From Talinum fruticosum (Eukaryota > Streptophyta > Magnoliopsida > Caryophyllales > Talinaceae), in assembly GCA_021018815.1 (NCBI GenBank), contig JAITYX010000041.1, positions 2,232,001 through 2,296,000 on the forward strand: a stretch of DNA of 64,000 bases, read 5' to 3'. The notes under the pieces were generated by a model. The model had not been told where the DNA came from. It made no database searches and saw nothing but the letters and a program-made list of their open reading frames with translations. Positions 48,391 through 62,300 of this stretch are shown here, one piece after another; within the stretch, counting starts at the first letter, position 1, and every line of letters starts with the position of its first letter. The position numbers and the translations under genes were made by a program.

Positions 48391-50844
48391 ATGGGAGAGC
48401 AGCTTCAGCTTCGCGGCACCATGAGAGCCCACACCGACATGGTGACGGCCATAGCCACTCCGATCGACAACTCCGACATGATCGTCACCGCTTCCAGGGA
48501 CAAATCCATCATTCTCTGGCACCTTACCAAGGAGGACAAGATCTATGGCGTCCCTCGCCGTCGTCTCGAGGGCCACTCTCACTTCGTCCAGGACGTCGTC
48601 CTCTCCTCCGACGGCCAGTTCGCCCTCTCCGGAAGCTGGGACGGCGAGCTCCGCCTCTGGGACCTCGCCAGCGGCGTCACCGCCCGCCGCTTCGTTGGCC
48701 ACACTAAGGATGTGCTATCCGTCGCTTTCTCTATTGACAACCGCCAGATCGTATCTGCCTCCAGGGACCGTACCATCAAGCTGTGGAACACTCTTGGTGA
48801 GCTTTCATCGCACTTTCCTTCTCTTTCTCTTTCCTTGTTCCTTTTGTTGTTTTGTTTGATTCTGCTTTCCTGGTAACCGGGTTTCGTAGATTCGTGTATA
48901 TTTGTTCAATATACGGCTACTACTTCATCTTTGGTGTGTTTGAATGATACGTTTTTGATTGATGTTTTACGAATCGACATTACCTGGTATTATTTTAGTC
49001 TATTTTGCTGTTTTCTACTTTTGTTGGAAAAATGTGGTATATATATACAATAAAAATGTAATTTTTCGGGCGAACGAGAAATTGTAGTTGGATTGTGGTA
49101 CCTTTGTCAATTTTTGTGCCTTTGCCAAGTTCAGCCTGCGGGAGTGAGTTTGATAATTTTATGAAAATATTGTGAGACATTGTTCAGTTTGGCAAGTATA
49201 TTCATTAGTTTTGCTTTAGCGTCATTGTTTCATATTGTGTCCATTTTATGCAGTAGTACTACTGAAATGTAAACGTTGGTTTCATCTGATTTAATGTCCG
49301 ATCTTTGCTGCTGTAATAAGTTTATAGAATCCGTTCTGATTTGGATGGCTGAAATCTTTTGGATTCTCTTTTACTTTATAAGTTTTTAATATCTATAGCC
49401 AGTTTTGCTTTAGTCTAAGCTGCGTTATTACTAACATGCCTATGGTAAACAACTGTATAGGTGAGTGCAAATACACCATCCAAGACAATGATTCTCACAC
49501 TGATTGGGTTAGCTGTGTGAGGTTCAGTCCTAACACCCTGCAGCCCACAATTGTGTCATCCTCATGGGACCGCACTGTGAAGATCTGGAATTTGACCAAC
49601 TGCAAATTGAGGGCAACCCTGGCTGGTCACAACGGTTATGTGAACACAGTGGCTGTTTCACCTGATGGTTCTCTCTGTGCTAGTGGTGGAAAAGATGGTG
49701 TGATCCTCTTGTGGGATTTGGCTGAGGGCAAGCGGCTCTATTCCCTTGATGCTGGCTCTATCATACACTCTCTTTGCTTTAGCCCGAACAGGTACTGGCT
49801 CTGTGCTGCTACCGAGAGTGGCATTAAGATTTGGGACTTGGAGAGCAAGAGCATTGTTGAGGACTTGAAAGTTGACCTCAAGACTGAGGCTGATCATTTG
49901 GAGGGTACTGGCACAACCACCACGAAGAAGAAGGTAAACCTTAATTATATATATTGGTTTTCTCTAATAACTGGCCATTAACTATCACTCATGTTTTGCA
50001 TTGTGGTAGGAGTGTTCACATTGTTATTTAGGGATTTGTTCTAATAAGTTGCCTTTGAGAGAACTCAGTGAGCACTTTGTAGATGGCGCTTGAGTTCCGT
50101 TGCGGGCACAAATCAAAGTCATCCGTCCTCTCTTTCTGAATCTCTTTTATACCTCTAGTGTTTAAGAGAGAAGGGCGTTTGGACATTGCTCATTGTTTCC
50201 TTTTTCCCATAATCTGTTTTCTCAATGTTTTTATGCGAAAGTCTTTATGTCGTATTGTTTCGGGGTTAAGGTCTTCATCTCTTTATTCTCTTGTATCTGA
50301 TGGCCGATCCAATGGGTTCTTGGATTATACGAGGACTCTATTTCACCCGGCCTATAAGTGAACTGACATGGTTGGGGCAGCCCTTGAGATTTTCATGGTT
50401 TTTATATCATGTTATATTCAGGGATAACTGCCCTAAATCACTTGATCTACTTGCATTCAATGCCTTCATTTTGACCTCCTTGTCCTGTAGCAATGACCAG
50501 ATTAGTGGTACGATAGTAGTACATGATGATAAAATGCTGTTCTTTTTTTTTTTTTTTCTTGTGCTACTGGTGCATCTACGCACGAGCACTCTAGCATTGT
50601 AATCACTTTTATTGTCTGTGGGGCCCATTAATGCAATATTTGCTTTCCTTGGTCTTGCTTCCTCTCTATATCCCTTGCAAAAGAAACTGGTGTTTATCGG
50701 TAAAATCATTCAAAGCTGATAAAAATTGACAATGTTTTACAGGTGATCTACTGCACAAGCTTGAGCTGGAGCGCTGATGGTAGCACCTTGTTCAGCGGAT
50801 ACACAGATGGTGTCATTAGAGTCTATGGTATCGGGCGTTACTAG
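48391..50844 (+). CDS. RACK1: RACK1, seven-bladed WD40 ribosomal scaffold protein
   Basis: Three exons, 48391-48796, 49461-49933 and 50743-50844, total 981 nt and give 326 residues, the usual plant RACK1 length. Introns are GT-AG and phases agree (LG/E junction, then KKK/VIYC). The protein starts [18 protein letters not shown] and ends [11 protein letters not shown]. Seven WD repeats are visible by their ends: LWHLT, LRLWDLA, IKLWNTL, VKIWNLT, ILLWDLA, IKIWDLE and a last blade at residues 290-322. Arg36-Asp-Lys38, the ribosome-contact motif of the family, is intact. RACK1 sits on the 40S head near the mRNA exit and links signalling (kinases, G proteins, hormone response) to translation. Telo-boxes and a TATA box fit high expression with other translation genes. 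No defect was seen; this is the clearest host gene here. Confidence 0.97.
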
Positions 50845-52156
50845 AAAGTAGGTGTTTTTTGGCGAACAATTTTCCTACTTGGTATTTCCCTTGTTCTCTT
50901 AGAATTTTAGCCGAAAATGTTATTTTTGTTTCATGGTTTGTGATACTTTTGTCAATGTCTGTTTAAGGCCCTTGGGTGCTGTGACTGTTGTTCCTTGAGT
51001 AAGAGATTGCTGCTTACGAAGTTGTCCTTTAACATGGTGGAAACTTGATTTTCAATTCCTCATTTTGCTCTCTAGTGTTAATTATAATGTAGGTTAAAAG
51101 GCTTTTGGCAACAGGTTGCAATAGACTACCCTCTCTGTTGGCCACTTTGGTTCTGGCTAAAAATCGGGTTGAGATTTTGATTTAGGGCTTGTTCTTTTCT
51201 GCTAGTATTTTTAGTACTCAATTCTTCACAATCAAATGTTCAATACTATCATTCAGTGGAATTTATTGCTGTTTACAATCATTTGGCACATATTGAGAAT
51301 GCTTAGTTATATTTTGTTAATTATTTAGCGGCATTGATTGCCTTCATAGCCTGCTTATCTAGGTGAAATAAAGATTTTATTTGTTCATACAAAATACATA
51401 TTGCATATTAGGCAACAAATGAACACCATTTACCATAATTAAAATGAATGTGAACAATATGGCAGTATAAATACAGGTTACAGGGCAGCAGTATCAGCAT
51501 AGACAAAATGGCAAGTGTGTTTTTTATTTTATTTTTTAGAAGGGGCACCAAAACCACACTTTAATTATTTTAACACTAATTTTTGTTCGTGCTTTACACA
51601 GATATATTAATATGTAAAAATATTAAAGAGAAATTTTTATCATTTAATGGACAAAATTTCAATGGTTTTTGTTATATCAAAAAATAAATTCTAAATGACA
51701 TAAAAATCTTTTGTAATAATACTTTCAAAAAATAATTATAGAAATAAAAATTACATAAATCCTAATTATGAATAAATTAATAAAAATATATGTTAAAATT
51801 ATTTATATTTAATCTAATAACTCGTAATGGGATGCATAATATTTATATTATAGAAATAATGCCCAACAATCAAATAATAATATTTACGAAAAAACCTCAA
51901 GATATGAGCCTCTAATAAGCTCACTATATATATTATAACGTATTAAATGTATGTATATGTAAATCGAAAATCTAACCATATCACACAAGTATTATAACCT
52001 ATTAAATTCAAGGTTGTTAGAATTAATATCCAAGTTAGAATCAATTTGGGGGTGGGAGATGAGATGGTTAGAATCATAATTATAGAATTGAATCGAGGAT
52101 TATAAAATTCTAATATTTGTTTGTAATAATAAAATTATTTTTATAAAAATAAAAAT
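50845..52156. other. RACK1 3' UTR and AT-rich intergenic DNA
   Basis: The first few hundred bases are probably the RACK1 3' UTR. Beyond about 51500 the DNA is very AT-rich with no coding signal and continues on the far side of the solo LTR at 55252. Confidence 0.5.
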
Positions 52157-52161
52157 ATTTG

Positions 52162-55100
52162 TGTAACACCTGTAATCCACCCTATGAGTATTACATCGTC
52201 GAGTTCATCACAAGTAACTCCCAAGGCTCATTTAGGTGGTGGTTTGACTTTCTAATTCCAACTTAAGGTAATTGAGGTAAATTTTCCAAGAGTTTGAAAA
52301 TTTCCTAAAAATTTCGACAGAGTTCTATTTTTAATATGGATTATCCCCTAGGCTTAAAGCCTTAAAACCCCGCATAAAAATCATAATTTAACTCGATGAG
52401 CCACACACTCAAGTATACAATTCAACGGCCACACGTCTGAGTCTAACAAATCATGCATTAAACTTAAAACAATCTAAATGATTTACAAGTACAATACTTA
52501 GAAATATGAGAAATGCACGTTAGCAACTTGAGTCACTTCAAGAAACCGCAGTCGACAAACGACATGCAGAGTCCGTAACGTGCTAAGGTATGAGACACGC
52601 CCTCGAGAGTGTACCGCAACACTCGGGGAGGGAAAAGGCGGAAATTTGTGGGGGTAAGCAAACCATGGACTCATCGGAAAGTCTTATACTCTTAAAATGG
52701 AAATTTTTACACATACTACTTATAGTAATGAAATCGGTGAAAGTATAATAACGTAATACAAATCTAGATATTTTTCAATGAAATCTTCGAAACCTCTTGT
52801 ATCTTTAAGATCATAACATCTTAATCATTCAAAAGCATGAATTGCAATCATTTTGGGAATTGAATCACTTTAAACAAGATGGTGCAACCACCGCACTTTC
52901 TTTTAAATGCTTTCAATCGAAAATGAAAATCCTTTCGAGGCTTTAGACAATTGAACTAGCACTGCGACGGTTTCTCGGGCGCGACCCCTTGACTCGAGTT
53001 TTCGGGACCTATCTCTAGTCAAATACCCGGAAGGCTTCGCTTTCCTCGTCGAGAAAGAATCAACCTCTCTAGTTGATGGGCATCCCGATACACAAGGACC
53101 CTGTGGCCTCATACGCACGACCATCTCCTTCCTCCGGTCTAAACAATCCTTAGCCCAAAATCCGTTCAAAACCGAAGTGATCACAATCACTTATCAAACT
53201 TAGTTTTAAACCACAATCTCAAATCTGTTTATCATCGTAGAAGGCATGGCACCACGTACCACCCTTCGAAATTCACTTTTTCAATCGGTTTCACTTCTTT
53301 AGAACACATTTCAAGTTTGAAAAGCGGTTATTAAGAATCATACTCAAGCATTGTTTTCACGTAAACATTTGAACTCTTTTCAAAACTAACTTCCGAGGGT
53401 TATTTAGAATCAAATCACTTCACGTGTCAAGCATCTCTATACTAAGACTTAACATTCCAAGCTAGTACCTTAACTCAAGGATTCACCCAAATACTTAACC
53501 TTTCATATTCATCCACATTCTATTCAAGCAAGTCTCCTATTTCCCATATACGTAATTCTCGTCGTACTCTATTTTCAATGCCACAAATCAATCCACATGG
53601 ATACATATTCCCTTGATACTCCTATTTCCCGTTCCTCCTCTATATTCCCAAGGTCCATTCCACTTAACTTAATTCACTTTCACCTAATGAGTTTAGGAAC
53701 TAAACTTTTATGAGCCACAATAACCACAAGTAATTACCACTTAACTCCAACGCCCCAACTTTTCACAAATTTCCATCTTTACCTCGGATTCTCATATTAC
53801 GTTTCTACTTTATTAATCAACTCTTTCTCACCCATATTCAATCATATAACTCTTAATTTCCTTTCTTTACTCAAGTTCAGCCTAACTCTGCTTATCTTCA
53901 AGTTTAGTTCAACCTCAAGAATTTAAATATATTTTGAACTCAATTATGTCGGTTCTCACTTCCATGCCACACTTGTTTATTAATCAATATGAACTCATAC
54001 TCTCTCTTTATATTCCAAATTATTATTTCCCAATATCAATAGTTATCTTCCAACGAAAACAATATAGGAAGTCCCTAAGGCTCGATGAACTCCTAATTTG
54101 TTCCTAAATCATGACTTCTTCATCTTTAATTGCTAACTTAATTTTCCATATTACTCTTTGGGCCTAAATAACCCAACTCCACCAAATTTCCAGGTTCCTA
54201 ATTCAGTCTCAACAACATAATCAGATTCGCTTATATCCCAACTCGGCTCTAACTACGTCCTAAATGCATTCTATAGCTCGCAACAAGTATTCAACATTCA
54301 CAACAAAATTCAATTGGCTTTCGAAATTTCTAAATTACCCACCTCAAATTCTAGGTTTGGACAATTGCTTCGTCTGCCGTTTCCTTTTTCTTCCTCTACG
54401 GTCGCCCTCGGTCTCTCTCCGGTTCTTCACTTCAGCCGCTTGCTTCAATCTCGCCCCTTTTGCCTCCGGTTCTTCGCTCGCCGTGTACCATTGCTCGCCG
54501 GTCGCCCTCTCTGTCGGTCGGTTGTCGCTGCTGCAATTCCTCTTCCTCGCTCGGTCAATTGCTCTCGCTTTCTCGCTTCCCGTGACCCTCATTCGCTCAC
54601 CGACTCTCGCCCGTCCGCCTTTCACTTTCCGCTCACCGGTCACCGCCGTTCGGATGTGCCACCGGCCTCCTCTTCCTCTCTCATTAGCCATCGCAATCGC
54701 TCCCTCTCTCTTTGTGTTCTCCCTCTCGCTCGCCCTTCCTTTCCCCGCTTTTATTTCGGTTCCTCTTCTTTTGGGCATTCATTCCCTGGCTCCCTCGTTC
54801 TCAATCTCTCTCCCGTTTCCTCTCTCTCTCTGCCTCCCTCGTCCTCCAGCTCTCGCCTTCCTCGTCCTCCATCTCTCGTTCTCCCTCTCGCTCTCTTCTT
54901 TCCTCCCCTACTCTCGTTCCGCTTCTTCTTTTACCCGACCTCTTCTTCTTTTTTTTTTTTTTTTTTTCCTTAATTTCTTTCTCCTTCCCTTTTGCTGTGG
55001 CTGCTTCACTACGTGCCAGCGCACCCCTCTTATTATTACACTAATTCCCTTCCCGATCTTAACACCTAGAACGGAAATAACATGCTCCCTAATAATAGTT

Positions 55101-55246
55101 ACGCGAACTAATAATAATTCGTTCAAATAAATTTACGAATATCTAACCACGTAGATATCTTAGTTACTCAACCCACTTTAACTAATTAAAGATAAATAAT
55201 TAATTTAACTCATATAACTATCTAGCCCAAAATTACGGGCCTTAAA
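52162..55246 (-). mobile_element. Solo gypsy-type LTR with 5-bp target duplication
   Basis: Starts TGTAACACCTG and ends CGGGCCTTAAA. The pair ATTTG at 52157-52161 and 55247-55251 is a perfect target duplication. The right end implies a mutation of the terminal TTACA to TTAAA. By analogy with Tekay/Del LTRs (reverse complement ends GGTGTTACA), it is read as - strand. A C- and T-rich block (about 54380-54970) contains open frames of up to 288 residues in three frames at once; these are composition artefacts. No internal domain is present, so it formed by LTR recombination. Confidence 0.7.
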
Positions 55247-55251
55247 ATTTG

Positions 55252-56304
55252 TAACATTCATAAAAATTTATAAAAATCCAAAGTGCAACTATACTCTATC
55301 GAAGATTTTGATATAAAAATAATTATTTATGGGTACTTTATGAATTTTATTTAGAATCGTGGAATTAAATTATAATGAATCGAGGATCGTAGAATTATTT
55401 TACAATTTTACGATAGATTTTTGGAATTAAATTAGGATCATAAGATTCCAACGAATTGTAGAATTGTAACATTGTTACATCTGAATCAAAAGTTTAATGA
55501 CCATTATTAAAATGCTTATACATATGAGTATAAATTATCAATAATAGGCTAGTATATATCATTACAATATTAACACACAAAATTATACTTCTACCCTCCT
55601 AATAAGACAAATAGATATTTACATTAAAAATAATCCATTTGAAATTATATAATTTATAAGTGTACAATTTATAGGTACACATAAGGAGTACATTTCCATT
55701 AAAACTTTCGTACATATAACTATTATATTGTGGTAGTCTAATTCAAATGAATATGGTCTTCCAACATTGTAAAAAAAAAAAAAAAACTTTAAGGAGTACA
55801 TATAATTTAATCATCATAGGAAAAGTCCTCGCACATTGTAAAAAGGCTATAGGCCTTATATTCCACAGTGGGTAATGAAATGCACACCTAAACTTCTTAC
55901 AAAAAAAAAAAAAAAAAAAAATTAACCATCGTAAAATTCAATTATTTAAAATCTACAATAAAGTTTGAACACTCTTATTTTTTTTTATTGGTAATTATAA
56001 TTGCTAATAAATAATATAATAATATAATCATGCATTGATAAAAGCTTGTGGCTTGAAACGGGTTATACCCTCGGTCAAAAAAAAAAAAAACACAAGTTGA
56101 AAAATTTCAACTATGAACTAAAGATTAGACAATAATGTCCCATTAACCATTTTTTTTTACATCCATTGATTTATTTGGAGAGAAATGTAAGGAATATTGT
56201 ATTTTTAAAATATAAAAGTATATCAAAAGTTGAAAATACTCACAAAAAATAGAAATAAAAAAATTAATTTAAAGTATTCACTTACAAAACTTAAAATATT
56301 CAAA
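55252..56304. other. AT-rich intergenic DNA
   Basis: Poly-A/T runs (about 55771-55786, 55901-55920) and no supportable gene. Phrases such as GAATCG..GGAATTAAATTATAATGAATCGAGG recall the DNA left of the solo LTR (about 52060-52110), consistent with one AT-rich region split by the insertion. Confidence 0.5.
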
Positions 56305-56648
56305 TTTTTTTTTGTTGAAAAAGGGTAAGTACATCAATTAATAGATAGCCTTTCTCTCAAGGGTTCTACCCAAGTTGTCCTCCATAAGAATGGAGAGTAG
56401 GGAGGGAGAAGAAGGAAGAAAATCCCAATACAATAATGAGTGGGTAATAGAAAAACCTAATTTCACAAACCAATCTGCAGCCCTATTTCCCTCCCGTTAT
56501 CGATGATTGATAAGAATATTACAACAATTCCTAATATACAAATGAGTGTCTTGTATAAGAGTCTCGAATTTCCAATGGCGGTTGGCATTCCCTTCGCAAG
56601 GCCTTAATAACCAATTGGTTATCTCCCTCAATAACAATAGAACGAAAT

Positions 56649-59395
56649 TGTAACACCCCAAACCCGTAATCACCGGTTTTAGTCTTAAACAAACCGCTAG
56701 TCGATGATTAGCGCAGTGGAAAGAAGGTTAGGGACATTGCCGCCGCCCTTACCGGAGGAAAGGGAAAGGCTATGAATATATCTATATGTATTTTACCTGT
56801 GGTTATACCTTACTAAGCAGCTACAACTTATGCAAAAGGTACATGTTAGACTTGCTAAATGAATCAACGATACTTGATTGCTAATACCCCGATTTGCCAC
56901 TCGCGAGCCTCTAAATCTCGAACGGAACTTTTCTCTTTCTTTATACCTTCAACATCTTTACCTAAAACAAAACAAGAAAATATTTTCGAAATGTGAGCCG
57001 AAGCTCAATACATCCACTATCATGTCTGTAAAATAAAAGTTATGAAATAATTGAGTTGAGCGCATACATTTTAATTCATTTGTAAATGAGGGGGAGTGAA
57101 TAATGTAAAACTATTGCTAATTAATTATCTCGAATGGATCCCTTACGATCATCGGGTTTCCCTAACGCATGTGCACACACCCGGACCGATCGAGATAGTC
57201 CGGTTGAAGGCGGTCAACAGTTACGGTGTTACCAACCTGGATATTGAGGCGTACCAAATAATGGCACTTGATAGGCAAGTCCATATTAATGATGGAAAAT
57301 ACTGTTTGCAAATGATTCTTTGTTGTTGTTGATGTCGGCCATATCCGGCCTTGATTTGTAAATAAAACATTGAAGGGCACGATCAATGAACGTACCTAAT
57401 GAACTGAAATTGGTTGTTGATTTGATTCATTTCCTTGTGATTTTGAGCAAGATCCTTGAACGTACGTCGATCGATGGCCTTAAATAAGAGTTAATAGAGT
57501 AAGATTTTGTTTAGGACTTATATTCCTTGATTAAGTTTAATAATAACTTACCCTATACCTTTAGTTATTATGATCTATTTCTAACATGATTTATGTCTTT
57601 GTTCATGCTTTACTTTATTATTTCTAATTTTTAAATGCACATAGTTTATTTTACTATGAAAATATGCACTATAACACTATTAATCTTATTTACTAACAAT
57701 TTACAAGTTATTATTATCTTAAACATGCATTATTTATCATGTTATTTCTAGCTTATTTACTAACTCATTAAGCATGCATTAGGAATTTTAATTAGTCATC
57801 TAAGTCATAGTTATGCCAATATTTTGTTTATTGTTAACATGCATATAATGAACTTCTTAACCTTATTACATTATTCTTATCTTTTCTAAATTTATTTACC
57901 CATAACTTCTAACAAAATTATTTAAACTAAAGTATGTATGGATAATTAAATTTCCTTTCTTTACTAACATGATTATATTTTCTGTAAATTTTAGATTTTA
58001 TTTAATTTATTTAATTAAGTTATGATAATTTAGGGTTAGGGTTTTACCTTAAAGAGTGAATAGAAGTAAGGGTGGTGGTGATTGATAGGAGAAGCTAGTG
58101 GTGGCATGGTGGCGTCAGGGTGGCGTACAGGCGGCAGAGGTGGTGCTGGTGGCCAGGGCGGTGCCTTGGCGGTAGTGATGGTGGCTGGTAGTGGCTAGTG
58201 TTTTTTAAGGAAGGTGGGCTTTTAGGGCATAAAAGGAGAGAGAAAGTGTGTGCTTGGTGGCTGAGGTAGCGGTGATAGGCGGCAGGTAGGTCGGAGATAG
58301 GTGAAAGGTGGGGCTGGCCGGTGACAGGCAGTGGGTGGAGCCTGTGGTGGTTGCTGGCAGAGGCTGAAGGTGGTTGTGAAAGTGGGAGGGATGATGCTGG
58401 AAGTTGGTGATTATGGTAGTTTTGGCTTGCTTTTTCGGAAATGGGGTGGTCGGTTGGTCAGTCTGAAGGTGGCTACGGATTCCGTGCAAGTTGGTGAAGG
58501 GTTCTGATTGGAGGTGGCCGGCTAAAGGGGTCGGTGAGCGGCTTTGGAGGTGGCCGAAGTGGTGGTGCTGGGCAGGTGAGGGAGGAGAGAGAAAATGGGT
58601 TAAAATCAGGTTTTTCAGGTTGAATTTTTCTGATTTAATCAAGCTTATTTATACTAATCTTCATCCTAATCTTCATGACTTTGCTATCCTTTATCTTAAT
58701 CTCCATTTGACATTTGGTAAGGTGCATGCTAAGTAGGGTAATTTGTCAACTCTCTAAGCATGCTTAGTGTGGGTTTTGGGTGTTAAATTCTTATTTGACC
58801 CCAAAATTCATTGTTATCCAAATTAATACTAATTATTATCTTTATTATCATGCTTATCATCAGCATTGTCATTGTTATTATCTTCTATTATTTTTATTTT
58901 TATTTTTATTTTATTTTATAATCATTATTATTTTTGCTATTGTATTATTATAACTATTATTACTTTTGTTTATTGTTAATATTATGGTTTGATTGTTATT
59001 ACCCTAATGTGCTTTAAATATATGATTATTTATAATTAGATTTGGTTAGCAAAGTTATTTTAAAAATGGTGTTTGGATATTTGTTTAGTTATAAGTTGTG
59101 CTAATTGTTATTAGTTATGTATGTGCATATATATAAAGTTTGGATTTATGAGAACTTATTTATAATTTAGTTTAGGAATTAAATATGGCTTATGTGAATA
59201 CAAGTATGTAGATAATATGTTGAAATTTTACGAAAAATTTCGGACATCCGTCGTCGTTGTTCGTATCCGGGTCCTATAAGAAGAATTTTGATACACACAT
59301 ATATGATATGAAAATATTTTGAAATTAAAATGCACGCGCTTGTTATAATTTGGTGTATTATGTTAATATGTTATAATTAGGGATGGGTTGTTACA
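56649..59395 (-). mobile_element. Solo LTR of a gypsy subfamily related to the 18918-45351 element
   Basis: On the - strand it begins TGTAACAACCC and ends GGGGTGTTACA. Near both ends it aligns with the large gypsy LTR (GGACCCG then AACAACGACGA near the start, AAACCGCTAG-type words near the end). The perfect duplication GAAAT lies at 56644-56648 and 59396-59400. It disrupts the LINE RNase H domain. A C/T-rich block on its sense strand (about 58620-58200) gives a 145-residue artefact frame, at the same relative position as in the large element. Confidence 0.92.
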
Positions 59396-62300
59396 GAAAT
59401 CCTGCTTGGATGGCTGCCCGTACTCCGTTCCTCATTGTAGTGGCTTCAACAACCAGGACCGAGGACGACCCTGCATTTGTAACTCCCGCTTGGATGAATC
59501 TTCCGTCCCAACTTCGATGACAAACCTTCCAGCTGCAGATCGTAGAAGATTTTGATCCATCAAAGTTAATTTTGAAGAACCCCCTTGTGGTTTCTTCCAA
59601 CCGATATGTTGAATTGAGGAGGTAGAATTGGTAGATGATTGAGGTGAAGGAGAGGGAGAATATAATCCATCAAATTTGCCTCTTTCCCTCTATTCTACCC
59701 TTTGCCCTCCATTCTGCATATGCTCTTTTAGTTTTGATTATTGTTAGGACTGGGTTATACCTTCTATTGTTAAATACAATATCGTTCCTACTTTTCCAAA
59801 TTCTCCACGTTAAATAAACCATCCCGACTAATTGAGTTGGTTTATGGAGGTTCCTAAATTTCTGAAAAATATCACATAGTGACAAACAAGTGAAGTTGCC
59901 CAACGTTAATATCAAGCCACTTGTGGAGAGAAGCTTTCTCCCAAGTGTCCTTAACAAGTGAGCATCTAGCAAAGAGGTGGTCGATCGATTTCTCACTTTG
60001 TTGACAAATAGGACAGGTGGTTATCCATACTAAACCCTCTTCTTGAAAGTGTATCACGTGTGGCTATGGATTTATGATGGAGTTGCCGCAGAAATAGCTT
60101 TATTTTAGGCATGACGTCCAAATTCCATATCCAACCAGCTTTCCAAACATGGTTGCGGCCCTCTAAATTGTGTGCATCCAAGTTGCTCGATATTCTAGTA
60201 AACTTTCCCGAGCTCGATAGTCCCCACCACACCGTGCCTTCCAAATCATGATATGGAATAGGTATGCCTGCTAATTTCCTTGCATATGTCCATTGGGAGA
60301 AAGGAAGAAAGAAAATGCATGTTCTATTCTTTCTCCGGCGTAATACAAATATTTACAATAGCATCAAGTGCTGGGATGTCATTTCTAGTGTTATCATAAT
60401 ACTCGGAGTAATGTTGTTTGCCCACACCAAGTATCATGCCAAAATTTTGTAGACTTCCCATTACCAATTTTCCATTTGGGTCCTCTTTTAAAGAGATGCC
60501 TCTCTTTCAGGAGGCATCTTCATGCCCAAGAATCTGTAGGTTTGAATTTGCGCAGAAAAAATCATCGGATAACGGATATTTAGAGCGCATGATCCGAACC
60601 CAAAAATTGTTTGGATCATGCAGGTATTTCCATATAAGTTTACAAAGGAAGGCTTAATTAACAGCCTCTGTTTTGCTCGAGCCTAGGCCCCCATCTTTTT
60701 GGCATGCATATTTTGTTCCAAGAAACAAGGGAGTGCCCTTTAATATCCTTTGCTTTACTCCAAAAAATTCTCTGTTAATTTTTTCCAATGAATCGGTTGT
60801 GCTTTTGGCAATTTAAAACATTGTATCGTGTGTGTAGGAAGTGATTCCAAATTTGATTAAATCAGGACCGCCCTTCCTACTTTTAAAAGCGAATTAGCTT
60901 TCCAATTCTATAATTTCTTATCCGCTTTGACTAAGATATCGGCAAAGGTTATACTTGTTTGACCTACCTTTAAACACCGGGCATCCAAGATATTTTCCAA
61001 ATGAGTTTCTATGCGAAATATTAAAAATAGATGAAACCGAACTTGTATCTCGTGAAGACGCATTCTTTGAGAACACAAGCACCGATTTATGAAAATTGAT
61101 CATTTGACCGGAGAGTTTGGAGAACTCCTCGGTAGGTTATTAAGCTTGAAGCACATTTCATAATTGGCCTTATAGAAAAGTAAGTCGTCAGTCAACAAAC
61201 AAGTAAATATGGAATTTTTGTCCTCTAGGTGCAATCTTCATCCCAATACCAGATTTTGGTTGCATTGCTTCCAAATGTAATATGTAAGCTAGAACATCCA
61301 TACAAATAATAAATAGGTACGGCGACAAGGGATCTCCATGTCTAAGGCCTCTAGACGGCTCGAAAACCACATGATTCATCATTAATAATAAGAGAATAAG
61401 TGACAAGTAGAAATACATTCTCTAATCCAGTTAATCCATTTATCATGAAAGCCAATTTCCTTTAGGCAGGCAAATAGAAAATCCCATTTAAGTCTATCAT
61501 ATGCCTTTTCCATGTCTAATTTGAGACCAGCGTAAGCTTGTCGACCTTTCATGTTACCAAACTTGTTAACAATTTCATGTGCTAGAAGGATATTATCATG
61601 AATACCTTTATTCGGAACAAAGGCACTCTGGTAAGGGCTAATAATTCTTTGAAGGATAGGTCTAAGTCTCGTTAACTATACTTTTGGAGATAATCTTGTA
61701 CAAACTATTGCATAAACTAATTGGCCTGAATTGTGTTGTTGTTGAGGGATTTGTCGTTTTTAGGATAAGAGCAATAAAGGTGGGGTTAACCTTTCTAAGT
61801 AATTTACCATACTTAAAAAAATCCATAACTCTTTGAATGACCTCATTGCCAACAATATCCCAGTGTTGTTGGAAGAAGCTCGCTCTAAACCCAAGCAGGC
61901 CCTGGAGCTTTAGCTAAGTTCATTTGAAAGACTGCAGCTTTAACTTCATCCGACGTTACTGGAGCAAGAAGATGGGCATTATCGGTTTTTGAGATGATTG
62001 GTCTTAAATTGAGGTTGAATTGGCTTGCACTTTGTCTTTGCGTACGAAATCTATTAGTGAAATCTATAATAAATTTCTGTTTGATAATGTTTTTGTCATT
62101 AATCCACACGCTCGAATCCTCCTTGATTTGGGTGATATTCGTTCTTTACTTTATGAAGGCACAACATTTATGGAAGAATTTGGAGTTACTGTCACCTTTG
62201 GTTAGCCATTCTTTCCTATAAAACTTCCCCTCTATTTTTGGTTAAACAAAAAGAGCCTCTCGCTTTGTTTAATTAGCCTTGAGTGCCAATGAAGTAGTCC

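Noticed and set aside
49934..50742. Possible intronic C/D snoRNA in RACK1 intron 2
   Set aside because: An ATGATGA word at about 50523 has no D box (CTGA) at suitable distance; the nearest is about 190 bases away and no terminal stem was seen.
54264..55130. 288-residue open frame in a C/T-rich region
   Set aside because: Three overlapping + frames and one - frame are open together, the composition is Ser/Pro/Leu/Arg-biased, and it lies inside a solo LTR bounded by a target duplication.
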